From the NCBI RefSeq assembly GCF_014197445.1, contig NZ_JACIFO010000009.1, positions 1 to 64,000 on the forward strand: DNA of 64,000 bases, read 5' to 3'. Shown one piece after another: positions 9,781-19,728 of this stretch (position 1 is the stretch's first letter; each line of letters opens with the position of its first letter). Both the position numbers and the translations under genes were made by a program. The notes under the pieces were generated by a model that searched no databases, was not told the origin of the DNA, and was given only the letters and a program-made list of their open reading frames with translations. Source of the stretch: Mesonia hippocampi. Lineage in GTDB: Bacteria; Bacteroidota; Bacteroidia; Flavobacteriales; Flavobacteriaceae.

Positions 9781-11679
9781 TTATTCTTGTTCTACAATTT
9801 TAAATACCGATCTACGGTTTTCTCCGTGTTGTTCTTCGGTACAATTAGCACCACAGTTTATTTTAGGGTCGGCTTCTCCTACGCCTTTTCCGCTAATACG
9901 ATCGGCAGAAATACCTTTAGAAACAATATATGCTACGGTACTTTTTGCTCTTCGCTCTGATAACTTCTGGTTGTAAGTTGCCGAACCTCTACTATCGGTA
10001 TGGCTTTCTGCAAGAATTACCATTTCTGGATGTTTCTTCATTACTCCTACCAATTTATCTAATTCTAATGCTGCTTGTGGTAAAATATCTGCTTTATCAA
10101 AATCGAAATAAATAGGATTAAGTACAACCTCTTCTTCTGTAATGATTGGAGCAATTGGCGTAAGTTCTATGGTAACATTTACCTCACCTTCTTGTCCTGC
10201 GGCTACTGCTGCAGTATTTGGGTGATAACCTTGAGCTTCTGCTCTTAAGCTATATGGGTCTGCTGCTAATAAATCCATAAATCCAACCGTTCCTTGTGCT
10301 GCCGTTAGTTTATGTGCTAATTGCTTTCCGTTTTCATCAAAATGGAATACCTGAGCTTGTTTTATAATCGCTCCTGTTTCTGCATCGATTACTTTTACAA
10401 ATAAATCGATTTCTGCTGGAGGAATTATTTCTGCTACTTCATAAATATTATCGTTTGCAACAATTGCTTGTAATTCGCCTCGGTTAGAGCTTACGTATCC
10501 TTTTTTAGTTTCAGGATTAAAGGTAAATGCAAAATCGTCAGCATTGCTATTTATAGGCATTCCGATATTTTTTACTTGTCCTTTTTTATTAACAGAAAAA
10601 ACATCTAATCCACCTAAGCCTAAATGACCATCTGAGCTAAAATAAAGTGTTCCTTCTTTATCTATAAAAGGGAAGTTTTCTTTTCCTTCGGTATTAATGG
10701 CAGCTCCTAAATTTTGAGGTTCTCCAAAGTTACCTTCTTCATCTATACTTACTTTGTATAAATCGGCTCCTCCAAATCCGCCTGGCATATCGCTAGAAAA
10801 GTACAATGTTTTACCATCTGGACTTAATGCAGGATGCGCTACGGTATATTGAGAATCGTTAAACGGTAAGCTTTTAACTGCATCCCATTTTCCGTTTACT
10901 TTAGTAGCTTTATAAATTTTCAACCTCCCGATACCTGCTTCATCAGCTTCGTATTTACCATCGGTATAATCATTTCTACTAAAATACATGGTTTCCCCAT
11001 CTTCTGTAATCGCTACAGTTCCTTCGTTGTACTTGGTATTAATAGCTCCTTCTACAGGTTTAGGGTCTCCAAATACATCGCCATCTTTAGTTACTTTGTA
11101 AACGTCTAGCGTTGGTTGATCGTTCCACCCATAAGTTCTTCTCGACTTGTTTCTTGCTGAAACAAAATACAAATCTTCGCCATGTTCTAAGCCTCCAAAG
11201 TCTATATAGCTACTGTTTATTCCTAATTGCTCAACTTCAAAACGATGTGGTTGTGCTTCTAAAGCTGCCAAATAGTTTTGGTTTTTTAAGAATTTCTTAG
11301 CTCTGCTATCGTTTGGTTGTGCTTGAGCAAACTTTTTAAGGTATAGCTTTGCGTTGGTATAATCTTTAGTTACCAATAAAGTTTGTGCATAACTATAATA
11401 CATTTCTGCAGATACTTCTTCTGCTGCATCCATGTATAAATTATAATATTTTGCTGCCTGAGCCATGTTAAAAACCTTATGATAAGCTATTGCTAATTGC
11501 TTATACACATAAGCATCTGCTTTTCCTTTTTTAACTAGTTTTTCGTAATCTTCAATAGCTTCTACATATTCAAGACGATCAAAATGCTTATCCGCTCTTT
11601 TTGTTGCCGAGGTTTGTGCATTTATTTGCAAGCTTAACATTAAAGCTACGGCAGGTATATAATATCGTGTAATTTTCAT
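9781..11679 (-). CDS. OmpA-family protein with TPR, PD40 and OmpA peptidoglycan-binding domains (PorE-like)
   Basis: This 632-residue protein has a signal peptide (ends QINA), a TPR-like region (~20-150), PD40/WD40-like beta-propeller repeats (~165-420; for example DGKTLYFSSDMPGGFGGADLY and EGTLYFSSDGHLGLGGLDV), a carboxypeptidase-regulatory-like beta domain (~425-510), and a C-terminal OmpA domain (~520-632). The OmpA domain contains NPIYFDFDKADILPQA, ESHTDSRGSATYNQKLSERRA and ENRRS. This order matches the PorE/OmpA proteins associated with type IX secretion, which bind peptidoglycan and are thought to anchor outer-membrane assemblies. The gene starts 22 bases after the porP/sprF stop and is probably co-transcribed with it and the upstream CHU_C gene. 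A periplasmic, cell-wall-tethering role for that set is inferred. Confidence 0.93.
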   Translation of the reverse strand: MKITRYYIPAVALMLSLQINAQTSATKRADKHFDRLEYVEAIEDYEKLVKKGKADAYVYKQLAIAYHKVFNMAQAAKYYNLYMDAAEEVSAEMYYSYAQTLLVTKDYTNAKLYLKKFAQAQPNDSRAKKFLKNQNYLAALEAQPHRFEVEQLGINSSYIDFGGLEHGEDLYFVSARNKSRRTYGWNDQPTLDVYKVTKDGDVFGDPKPVEGAINTKYNEGTVAITEDGETMYFSRNDYTDGKYEADEAGIGRLKIYKATKVNGKWDAVKSLPFNDSQYTVAHPALSPDGKTLYFSSDMPGGFGGADLYKVSIDEEGNFGEPQNLGAAINTEGKENFPFIDKEGTLYFSSDGHLGLGGLDVFSVNKKGQVKNIGMPINSNADDFAFTFNPETKKGYVSSNRGELQAIVANDNIYEVAEIIPPAEIDLFVKVIDAETGAIIKQAQVFHFDENGKQLAHKLTAAQGTVGFMDLLAADPYSLRAEAQGYHPNTAAVAAGQEGEVNVTIELTPIAPIITEEEVVLNPIYFDFDKADILPQAALELDKLVGVMKKHPEMVILAESHTDSRGSATYNQKLSERRAKSTVAYIVSKGISADRISGKGVGEADPKINCGANCTEEQHGENRRSVFKIVEQE

Positions 11680-11701
11680 TATTCTTTAAGCTTTTAAGTG
11701 A

Positions 11702-12616
11702 TTAGAAATAACGTGGTGATAAATAAGTTTTCTTATTAAAGATGATATCAAACAAAACGAAAGCTTCGTAAGACGGATCTTTGATATCTGAAACAGTATG
11801 GTCGTATGCAAAACCTACCTGAATCCAATCGGTAGCTCTTACGCTTACTAAACCACTTACTGCATCGTCAAAACGATAAGAAGCACCTATCTCAAAACGG
11901 TCATAGAATAAAAAGTTTGCATTCACATCGAATGACAATGGCGAATCAAAACTTCCTTTTACCAAGGTAGAAGGCTTAAACTTTGTGTTTTGAGATAAAT
12001 CAAACACGTATCCTGCTGTGGCAAAAAAGTGTGTTTCTTCATTCCCATATTCTATTCCATTATAATCTAAATGCACTGTTTTTAACATGTTTGGCACCGA
12101 TAATCCTACGTAATACTTATTGGTATAATACAAGAATCCTGCTCCGAAATTTGCATAGGTATTATTAATATCCTCTGAGAAGGCATCGTCTCCGTTTTGT
12201 TGAAGTTTACCATCAAAGTCAGAAAACAATCCTACATCATGAAAAGTAGCTCCTGCTTTTACCCCAAAAGCTAACTTATGCTCTCCTCCTAAACCTATGG
12301 TATAAGAGAAATCTGCATAAACATTGGTTTCTTTTACAGGTCCTATTTGGTCGGAAATTGCCGATAAACCTAAACCTGTTTTCTCTCCTATAGGAGAATG
12401 TGCGGAAAAGGTAAATGTTTCGGGAGCTCCTGTAAATCCTGACCATTGTTTACGGTAAAGCAAACCAACTTCCATGTGTTCTTTCGACCCTGCATAAGCT
12501 GGATTTACCACCTGCATATTATACATGTACTGTGTATATTGAGGATCTTGCTGTGCATTTGTTTTTGCTACTGTAATCAGTAGAAAAAATGCTAAAAATA
12601 TATATAGTCTTTTCAT
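11702..12616 (-). CDS. PorP/SprF family type IX secretion outer-membrane protein
   Basis: This 304-residue protein has a signal peptide (MKRLYIFLAFFLLITVAKTNAQ) followed by QDPQYTQYMYNMQVVNPAYAGSKE, the hallmark opening of the PorP/SprF family, then alternating beta strands of an outer-membrane barrel. Family members such as F. johnsoniae SprF are dedicated to secretion or surface attachment of a partner cargo encoded next door. Here the gene lies between a CHU_C cargo gene (61 bases upstream) and an OmpA gene (21 bases downstream), the standard arrangement. The most likely partner is the 922-residue CHU_C protein. The family assignment is strong; the partner is inferred from position. Confidence 0.95.
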   Translation of the reverse strand: MKRLYIFLAFFLLITVAKTNAQQDPQYTQYMYNMQVVNPAYAGSKEHMEVGLLYRKQWSGFTGAPETFTFSAHSPIGEKTGLGLSAISDQIGPVKETNVYADFSYTIGLGGEHKLAFGVKAGATFHDVGLFSDFDGKLQQNGDDAFSEDINNTYANFGAGFLYYTNKYYVGLSVPNMLKTVHLDYNGIEYGNEETHFFATAGYVFDLSQNTKFKPSTLVKGSFDSPLSFDVNANFLFYDRFEIGASYRFDDAVSGLVSVRATDWIQVGFAYDHTVSDIKDPSYEAFVLFDIIFNKKTYLSPRYF

Positions 12617-12642
12617 TAGTTTATATTTTTAAGGTAATTTAT

Positions 12643-12666
12643 GCCTGCCCAAGCGAGTGAGCAGGC
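12643..12666 (-). other. Small intercistronic hairpin between CHU_C and porP genes
   Basis: GCCTGC (12643-12648) pairs with GCAGGC (12661-12666) around a 12-base loop in the gap between the CHU_C gene and porP/sprF. No T-tract follows on the minus strand, so this is unlikely to be a full terminator. It could stabilise or process the message. Confidence 0.4.
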
Positions 12667-12677
12667 TATAAAAATTA

Positions 12678-15446
12678 CTATTTAGATTTACGATTAATAT
12701 ATATCCAGTTCTTCACTACTTTTCCAAACATCGGATCCTCAGCCTTCAACTCTAATACGTAGAAGTAAGTACCTGTTGGTAGTTCGTTCCCATCATTATC
12801 TACTCCATTCCATTCGTTACGGTAATTTGTTTTATCGTACACTAATCGTCCATAACGGTTAAAGATTTGGATTTTCTCTATTCCTGTTCTATCGGCAAGA
12901 AATGCAAGATCTAATTCATCGTTAATTCCTGGTGAAGTATCTGGAGAGATTCCTTGAGTAATTAAACAGTTTTCGTTTGCATAGTAATCTACCATGATGC
13001 TATCTGTACCTACACAGTCGGCTCCTGGCTCATTTACCTCTACCGTATATTCTCCTGCTCCTGTAACCAGAATTGTCTGAGTATTTCCTTGGATTCTAGC
13101 TCCATCTCTATACCATTTGTACTCTAACACTTCTGCATTTGCAATATTTTCTATAGCAGCAGTTAATTGTACCTCTTCATTTTTACACGTAAGGATATCT
13201 GCACCTAAATCTACAACAGGTAAAGTTTCTAAAAATACAGAAACCACATCTACAAATGTACATCCGTTATAAGTAACCTCTACGGTATAATTTCCTGATT
13301 CTGTAATATTGATATCTTTAGTGGTTTCTCCTGTACTCCATTTATAAGTAAGCTGAGACATATCTATTCCTGGAGTACTATTATCGGTGATTTTAGGAGA
13401 AAGTGTTGTGTTTACTTCTGTATCACAAATATCTATGGTATTCCCTAAATCTACATCAAAATCTATTTGAGTTACATTTACAGTTTGTGTTACCGAACAC
13501 TCAAAATTTTTCACGGTAACTTCATAAGTACCTGGTGTATTTACCTGAAGATAACTTCCTGTATTTGGTATACGATTACCGTTCTTTTTCCACACATAAG
13601 AAACATCCATTAATTCCGATATATTATTCGGTGTAGCTACAATAGCTTGAGTATCTCCTGAACCACATAATGTAATATCAGTTAATGTTAAATCTGGAGC
13701 AACCCCTAAAAGTAAGTCGATTTCTACAACATAATAACAATCGCTACCTGTTGCTCCTGCCGGATTCCAATCTATACGAGCATACACTTTATCTACGCTT
13801 GAAGTTGGCATATAACTACTCTCTGAGGTTATTTGATTAGTTTCTGTAATGGCATCATCTTTTGTTGGATAGTACGTGACCATCAAATCATTTTGAGCCC
13901 ATCTTCCGTATATCTGAGGTGTAGCCACTGTTAAATCAAACTCCCCAAAACTACTTGAAGATGTTTCACAAGCTAAAATTGTAGAAGAACAGCCCGACTC
14001 TGGACAAATATCTACCAAACTTCTATCATCAATTGGTACTGTTTGTGGTGCTCCACAATTTAAGCCAAATTCTACATAAGCTTCAAAACTAAATTCTCCG
14101 TAAGGAGATACATTTACATCGGTAGCATCAACTGTAAAACAAAAAGTTTCTGAATTTGCATCTATTACAGGATTCGTTACAGTTCCTACAACCGTATTAT
14201 TCTGAATAATATCTAAGCGTAAATCGTTCATTACAGCAGGATCTCCCGAACTGAATGGTGTTACATAACTACCACAAACTTCTACTGGGAAAGGCAAAGC
14301 ATTTACTAAACCTGTAGCAGAACAACTTGAAGCCGAAGCCTGCTCTTGAGAGACTATACAACTAGTTGCTCCTGTACCTATAGTTTCTAAAGACTCTATT
14401 GCCACATATCCAAAAGAAGGATCATTACAGTCAGAATCTACTTCATCTCCAGCATATAAATCATCAATATACATATATCCATAATGCCCACTTAAAGTAC
14501 AATCACCAACCGTAATTTCTACTCTTGCTTTTCTACCTATCAAACCTAAAGTATTAAATTTAACACAAGACCACTCACTATATAATAAATCAGAAGTTTC
14601 TTGATAAAAAATACAATCGTCTTGTTGCGACACCATACAACGCGTAGCATATAGATTTCCAAATTCGTCGTAAAGTCTTACTTGTACAAAAGGCTGCTCT
14701 TCATAAGTGTGCCCATCTGGATTCTCTAAAATCATAGCAAAATTAAAAGAAAACACTTCTCCTGCCACAAACTCTTTAACCACATGGGTTACATCATCTG
14801 AACCTGAAGTGCTACTATCATTTAAACGTAAACCAAATTTAGATAATGAATTACTCGGATTGGCAGTCATTAAAATTGTATTTGAAATTTGACCATCAGC
14901 AGCCTTTGGTAAAATCATGGCTTCATTCCCACCTGCTTGATAAATACTCATCCCAGCTGTTGTTGCTCCACAAGTTTTATGAAAAGAACGGTAAGAACCA
15001 CTATAAAAAGTGTAATCGTCATAATTAACATCCCCTTCTTGTGTTTCAAAAGTAGGATTCTCTATACACCCACATTCTTTGTCTGTAAGTACAACCACTA
15101 AAGGATCACTTTCACAACCTCCTGCTGGCGTTTGAGTAACGTAATAGGTATCGCCATCTGATGGTTCTTCATTAGCTGGGTCTACAACTTGATTTGTTAA
15201 GGCTGCATCGGTGTACCATGTTAAATTTTGACCATAAACTTGTAAATCTGTTAAAACATCTCCTTGTGTTACCGAAAAGCCTGCATTATTCCAACTAGTT
15301 TGGGAACAAAAAAATTGCCCAGCCTCTCCTGTTGGTGGAGGTGTTGCACATTGTGCAAAACCAGCAAAAGAAAGACCTAACAAAGCGAATAAAAGAAATA
15401 AGCCTTTTAGCTTTGTTTTGGCAGTTGTTAGTATTCTTTTTTTCAT
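12678..15446 (-). CDS. T9SS type B (CHU_C) gliding-motility-associated surface protein, 922 residues
   Basis: A signal peptide (~1-31, ending AGFA) precedes an N-terminal module (~40-125) with FFCSQTSWNNAG, LTWYTDAALTN and YYVTQTPAGGCES. This module is clearly homologous to residues ~230-310 of the 2776-residue protein. Next comes a domain ending GHYGYMYIDDLYAGDE, also shared with that protein, then one copy of the FDLT repeat, and three PKD/Ig-like domains (~590-835; for example TYKWSTGETTKDINI and LEYKWYRDGARI). The CHU_C sorting domain closes the protein (IQIFNRYGRLVYDKTNY, NEWNGVDNDGNELPTGTYFYVLEL). It sits directly upstream of porP/sprF and the OmpA gene and is probably exported with their help. 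A short adhesin of the same family as the giant protein is the likeliest reading. Confidence 0.93.
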   Translation of the reverse strand: MKKRILTTAKTKLKGLFLLFALLGLSFAGFAQCATPPPTGEAGQFFCSQTSWNNAGFSVTQGDVLTDLQVYGQNLTWYTDAALTNQVVDPANEEPSDGDTYYVTQTPAGGCESDPLVVVLTDKECGCIENPTFETQEGDVNYDDYTFYSGSYRSFHKTCGATTAGMSIYQAGGNEAMILPKAADGQISNTILMTANPSNSLSKFGLRLNDSSTSGSDDVTHVVKEFVAGEVFSFNFAMILENPDGHTYEEQPFVQVRLYDEFGNLYATRCMVSQQDDCIFYQETSDLLYSEWSCVKFNTLGLIGRKARVEITVGDCTLSGHYGYMYIDDLYAGDEVDSDCNDPSFGYVAIESLETIGTGATSCIVSQEQASASSCSATGLVNALPFPVEVCGSYVTPFSSGDPAVMNDLRLDIIQNNTVVGTVTNPVIDANSETFCFTVDATDVNVSPYGEFSFEAYVEFGLNCGAPQTVPIDDRSLVDICPESGCSSTILACETSSSSFGEFDLTVATPQIYGRWAQNDLMVTYYPTKDDAITETNQITSESSYMPTSSVDKVYARIDWNPAGATGSDCYYVVEIDLLLGVAPDLTLTDITLCGSGDTQAIVATPNNISELMDVSYVWKKNGNRIPNTGSYLQVNTPGTYEVTVKNFECSVTQTVNVTQIDFDVDLGNTIDICDTEVNTTLSPKITDNSTPGIDMSQLTYKWSTGETTKDINITESGNYTVEVTYNGCTFVDVVSVFLETLPVVDLGADILTCKNEEVQLTAAIENIANAEVLEYKWYRDGARIQGNTQTILVTGAGEYTVEVNEPGADCVGTDSIMVDYYANENCLITQGISPDTSPGINDELDLAFLADRTGIEKIQIFNRYGRLVYDKTNYRNEWNGVDNDGNELPTGTYFYVLELKAEDPMFGKVVKNWIYINRKSK

Positions 15447-15464
15447 AATGTGAAATTTAGTATT

Positions 15465-15501
15465 AAAAGAGCGAGAACCAATTACAGTTCTTCGCTCTTT
15501 T
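15465..15501 (-). terminator. Hairpin between the 1381-residue cargo gene and the CHU_C gene
   Basis: AAAAGAGCGAGAAC (15465-15478) pairs with GTTCTTCGCTCTTTT (15487-15501) with a single-base bulge and an 8-base loop. It fills the 64-base gap between the two minus-strand genes. The following T-tract on the minus strand is short, so it may be a partial terminator or attenuator. Confidence 0.65.
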
Positions 15502-15510
15502 TATAAATAT

Positions 15511-18500
15511 TTATTTTTTAATAATCTTTACAATTTTTGTCGCTTTACTTGTACTAACTTTTGCAAAGTAAGTTCCTTGTGACAAATAAGAAAGATCTAC
15601 TGTAAGAGTCGTTGTATTTCCTTTAGCAATCTGTACAACTTGCCCTAACATATTTATCACCTCTATCTTTTCTATTGCTAAGTTATTTTCAAAATTTACA
15701 ACAGAAGTTGTTGGGTTTGGATAGTAACGGAAATCAGCAAAGAATTTATCTACAGACAATCCGTTGGTATCAAAACTATCTTCAAAAACAGAACTACTTA
15801 CAGGTAAATCGCTATTTCCATCACAAATTGTGTACACCTCATAAGTATAGGTTGTTTCTAAACTTAAGCCTTGTATAATTACAAAGTTTTTCGAGGCTTC
15901 TACGATACGTGTTTCTATAACATTAGAATCTCCTTCTTTTAAAACTACACTAAAGTCTACCAGTCCATCTGTATTTGTTGGAATATCCCATGAAATAATT
16001 ACATCTGCTGTAATTCCATCTGAAGTTACTGTTGCATTTGCTACAATATTTTCAGGGCTAGGGCAATCAAATATTGCAGTAACCTCCGTATAATCACTTT
16101 CACAATTATTTTGTGTTTGTGTTACGTAATACTTCTCTCCATGCCCTAATGGGTAATTTCTTGTTACAGGTCTGTATTCTCCTTGATCATTAAGAATGTA
16201 CCATTTTAAGTTTGTTCCTGTAGCCTCTAAATCAGCTACAATTCCTCCTCCTACAAAAATCTGCTCTGAATCTGCAACTGGAGACGAAGGATCATAGACA
16301 TTAATATCTATTGTACTCGTAACTTGATTACATCCAAACACATCTAATGTAGCCGTATATTGATATGTCCCCTCTGTAGCGGCATCAAAATATACACTTC
16401 CGGTATGTGTTCCATCATAAGGTGTAGATAAATCTTCATCAAAATATAAGCCTGTATTTGGACTCCACATTACTTGAGCATCTGAATAATTTCGTTTAAC
16501 AACAACATTATCTACAGCCCAGTGCCATCCCCAACCTCCTACGTGTTGAAAACGTATACGGACATCTTGATAACCTGCATATTGACTAATATCAAACGTT
16601 TGCTTTTTAAAGTTTTGTTCCGTACCAAAATCTGATATTTGTGCTTCATCCTGGTAACTAACTACCTCTTCCCAAGCACCTTGATTTACAGAGACGGCAA
16701 CAACAGCCCTAGTTTTCTGATTAGTCATACCACTCAAATAAGGTTTAAAGTAATGGTAAAATTCTAATTCTGCTGTCTCTACACCCACCAAACTTATTAT
16801 TGGTGATATTAATTGAGCATCTAGCTGTGCTCCTGCTCCTAAAACATCTGCATTTGAAATAAAGAAATCAGACACATCATTACTCACTACACTTAAAGCG
16901 TTAATGTTATATGGTGAAGTTACTACCTCCCAACTAGAAGCACTAGGGTCTATAGAAGGATCTATAGTAGTAGATAGGTTTACAATTGTCCAATCATTTA
17001 CTTCTTGTTGATCTTCGAAATCAAAACTTAATCCTCCTGAATTTAGCCTAACCACTTCTCCTGCACAAACATCAACCATTTCCGGGTCTACTGGCAGCTC
17101 TGCTACTCCTCGAGTTTCTATAAAAATTTCTTCAATATATTCACAACCTGTAATGGTATCAACTCCTTTTACTTCATAAGTTGTATTTCCTAATGGATTC
17201 ACCGTCACTGTAGCCCCTGTATCTGTTTGCAGGGAACCGTTTTCCATCCATGTCCATGTATATTCATAATTACTATTCGCACTAGTTGCAGAAAGATTTA
17301 CAGGGTCATTTACACAAACTACCATATTATCTGCCGTAGTTGCAATAGGATATATGGTTTCTACCGTAGCATCTACTTGAACCCTTGGGGTTTCACATAA
17401 AGGCACTTCTCCTCTAATAGTCCAATTATAAAAATAGTAATAATTAGTACTCGTCGAACCACTTTCTGAAACAGAAGATGTTACCTCCCCTAAATAACTT
17501 AATGGATAAGGGAAATTAGCATCTGATGAACTTGTATACAACAATTCTGCTGTTCCTTCTGTCTTAACAAGCCTATAATTACCCGCATTTGGAATCTGCC
17601 AATTTAAACTCAGCGTGTTTAATTTAGGCGTTGTACCTCCTATTACCTGAAAAGTATTTCCTCGGATAGGCAAATTATCATCTCCTCTTAATTCTAAGGT
17701 AATTGTTCCTGATGTTGCTGCATATACCTGCACATTAACAATCGTTAGCGATTGCCCTACTGTAAATTTAACACCATGGTTAGAAGTACCAAGCATATTA
17801 TTAACAGGCCCAGGGTTTCCTTGATTAAGAATGGTTTTTTCTCCAACAAAAGTTTCACTTACCCAATAAGAAGTTGTTTCGGTTAAAACTGGGGTTGTAA
17901 ATGTACCACCATTCCCTACAATATTTCCTCCTGTAGGAGCATCAAACCAATACACCTCATCCATATTTGCAGCTACAGCATTTAAAGTAACTGGTCCAGA
18001 ACCACATACATAATCTTCGACAGTACTGGTAATTCCGCCTAATTGAGCTAAACAATCAAATTCTTCAAAAGTAACTTGCACTGCAGGACTTTCACAAGAA
18101 CCTATTTTTTGAGTCACCCAATATACATCTTGATCTGCCAACATCACAGAAGATGGTATCGCTATTGCATTTCCTTTTACTCCAGCATTATCTTCATACC
18201 AAGTTATTTCGGCTCCTACAATGGTAACATCGGCTCCTAAAGTGGAATATGAAAAATCATATAAGGTTTGCCCTCCAACAAATTCAATCAACGAACCTGC
18301 TGTATTGGGTGCTTCCCATGAATTACAATCAAAACCATCTATATCTATTGTGTATGTTGTATTTTGGGGCGTCCCTGAATTTCCTAATGATGCTATTACT
18401 ATATAATAACTTTCTCCTTCGTTTACAAATAAACTATTTATGTTAATATCAGAACCATCATTAGAAAACCCTCCTGCTATACATCTGTCTCCTATATCTG

Positions 18501-19656
18501 CGCAAGATTCATATACAAATACTCCTACATTTACTGAGTTCAAGTTAGAAACATCGATTGTCAAAATATCGTCTTCATCTGACACATAACGATATACTAC
18601 CTCATAACCACTTAACAAGCTAGTACTTACATTACAACTAACCCCTGGGGTTCCTGAGTAATCACCAGCTCCGTATATATCTGTTTCACTGGAATGTGTA
18701 TAAGGCAAATCAGTAGGTAAAGGAGCTAAAGGATTAGCATTTACCACTAATGGATTCTCACAATTTGACCCAATAGCTAATGTTTGAAAAACAACAGGGT
18801 TACCTTTACCATCTCCCATCCATTCACTATCAGATGATGCACATTTAGCTCTTACATGTATAAAGTAATTTTGACCATCCAATAAACCCGTTAATATAGT
18901 TGACGTACTTCCCGTAACAGTTTTCATATTACATATAACTCCATCTGGATTTCCTGAAGGAGGTAAATTTGTAATACAATAATAAACTTCCCATGAATTC
19001 ACATTAGACGCTGGAGTGTTGATATTCTCCCAAGAAATATTAACAGAACTCGAAGTTATAGAAGACTCATCAATATTCACTCGTATTGGCTGTATACATC
19101 CTACCTGCTCTACGATAAGAAAATTATCAAAATAAACATAATAATCTCCTGTAGCCCAAGTAATCTCTGCTTTCCACCCAAAAGTAGAACCTGATGGCAC
19201 ATTAGCCCCTGCAATAGTTGTTGTATAAGTATCACATCCCGAAGCTGGCACATCGGCTTGTCCTATTGTCGCATAACTTACCCAAGTAACTCCTCCGTCA
19301 ATTGTGTACTTTAAATCAATTGTTCCAAAATTATTTGACACAGCATTCCCGCTGGAGTCTACTATTTTATACTCAAAACTTACGTCTATATCATCCCCTG
19401 TAGTTATTTGCGATAAATACTGAAGACTTGCTGACGTATTAGCAGAGAACATATTTACACGCACTCCTTGATCTCCTTGACATACATTATTTCCTGTTAA
19501 GCCGAATCTAGCATCATCTACAGACCAACCTACAAAATCAGAAATATTAGTCGCCGTATCATCCTCAAAATCCTCTGGAAGAAGTACTTGAGAATAGCTT
19601 TGCATACTTAAAAAAAGTAAGCAAACCATACTTAATGTTATGTATATTTTTTTCAT
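15511..19656 (-). CDS. T9SS type A sorting-domain surface protein with FnIII and Ig-like modules, 1381 residues
   Basis: Signal peptide (ends MQSYSQ). The modules I see are: a MAM/cleaved-adhesin-like beta-sandwich (~25-185); an FnIII domain (~190-295); a pre-peptidase-like domain with VGVFVYESCADIGDRCIAG (~300-450); Ig-like domains with WYEDNAGV and YWFDAPTGG (~460-615); a jelly-roll-like block (~615-775); PKD-like and second MAM-like regions (~790-1110); and a final FnIII domain (~1200-1295). The last ~75 residues (DFRYYPNPTTSVVNF, IEVINMLGQVV, LSYLSQGTYFAKV, KIVKIIKK) form a classical type A T9SS domain. I see no protease or glycosidase catalytic motif, so a structural or adhesive role is inferred. 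Several modules recur in the neighbouring 2379-residue protein. Confidence 0.9.
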   Translation of the reverse strand: MKKIYITLSMVCLLFLSMQSYSQVLLPEDFEDDTATNISDFVGWSVDDARFGLTGNNVCQGDQGVRVNMFSANTSASLQYLSQITTGDDIDVSFEYKIVDSSGNAVSNNFGTIDLKYTIDGGVTWVSYATIGQADVPASGCDTYTTTIAGANVPSGSTFGWKAEITWATGDYYVYFDNFLIVEQVGCIQPIRVNIDESSITSSSVNISWENINTPASNVNSWEVYYCITNLPPSGNPDGVICNMKTVTGSTSTILTGLLDGQNYFIHVRAKCASSDSEWMGDGKGNPVVFQTLAIGSNCENPLVVNANPLAPLPTDLPYTHSSETDIYGAGDYSGTPGVSCNVSTSLLSGYEVVYRYVSDEDDILTIDVSNLNSVNVGVFVYESCADIGDRCIAGGFSNDGSDININSLFVNEGESYYIVIASLGNSGTPQNTTYTIDIDGFDCNSWEAPNTAGSLIEFVGGQTLYDFSYSTLGADVTIVGAEITWYEDNAGVKGNAIAIPSSVMLADQDVYWVTQKIGSCESPAVQVTFEEFDCLAQLGGITSTVEDYVCGSGPVTLNAVAANMDEVYWFDAPTGGNIVGNGGTFTTPVLTETTSYWVSETFVGEKTILNQGNPGPVNNMLGTSNHGVKFTVGQSLTIVNVQVYAATSGTITLELRGDDNLPIRGNTFQVIGGTTPKLNTLSLNWQIPNAGNYRLVKTEGTAELLYTSSSDANFPYPLSYLGEVTSSVSESGSTSTNYYYFYNWTIRGEVPLCETPRVQVDATVETIYPIATTADNMVVCVNDPVNLSATSANSNYEYTWTWMENGSLQTDTGATVTVNPLGNTTYEVKGVDTITGCEYIEEIFIETRGVAELPVDPEMVDVCAGEVVRLNSGGLSFDFEDQQEVNDWTIVNLSTTIDPSIDPSASSWEVVTSPYNINALSVVSNDVSDFFISNADVLGAGAQLDAQLISPIISLVGVETAELEFYHYFKPYLSGMTNQKTRAVVAVSVNQGAWEEVVSYQDEAQISDFGTEQNFKKQTFDISQYAGYQDVRIRFQHVGGWGWHWAVDNVVVKRNYSDAQVMWSPNTGLYFDEDLSTPYDGTHTGSVYFDAATEGTYQYTATLDVFGCNQVTSTIDINVYDPSSPVADSEQIFVGGGIVADLEATGTNLKWYILNDQGEYRPVTRNYPLGHGEKYYVTQTQNNCESDYTEVTAIFDCPSPENIVANATVTSDGITADVIISWDIPTNTDGLVDFSVVLKEGDSNVIETRIVEASKNFVIIQGLSLETTYTYEVYTICDGNSDLPVSSSVFEDSFDTNGLSVDKFFADFRYYPNPTTSVVNFENNLAIEKIEVINMLGQVVQIAKGNTTTLTVDLSYLSQGTYFAKVSTSKATKIVKIIKK

Positions 19657-19688
19657 ATTAAAATATTATTCTTTTATAAAATAAAATT

Positions 19689-19717
19689 AATCGTACGGGA
19701 AAATATCCCGTACGATT
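19689..19717 (-). terminator. Hairpin between the 2379- and 1381-residue cargo genes
   Basis: A perfect 12-bp stem, AATCGTACGGGA (19689-19700) with TCCCGTACGATT (19706-19717), encloses a 5-base loop. It lies in the 72-base gap and is followed on the minus strand by a T-rich tract. As no -7 box is visible before the next gene, it may act as a leaky terminator that lowers expression of the downstream gene. Confidence 0.75.
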
Positions 19718-19728
19718 TTTTATTTATG

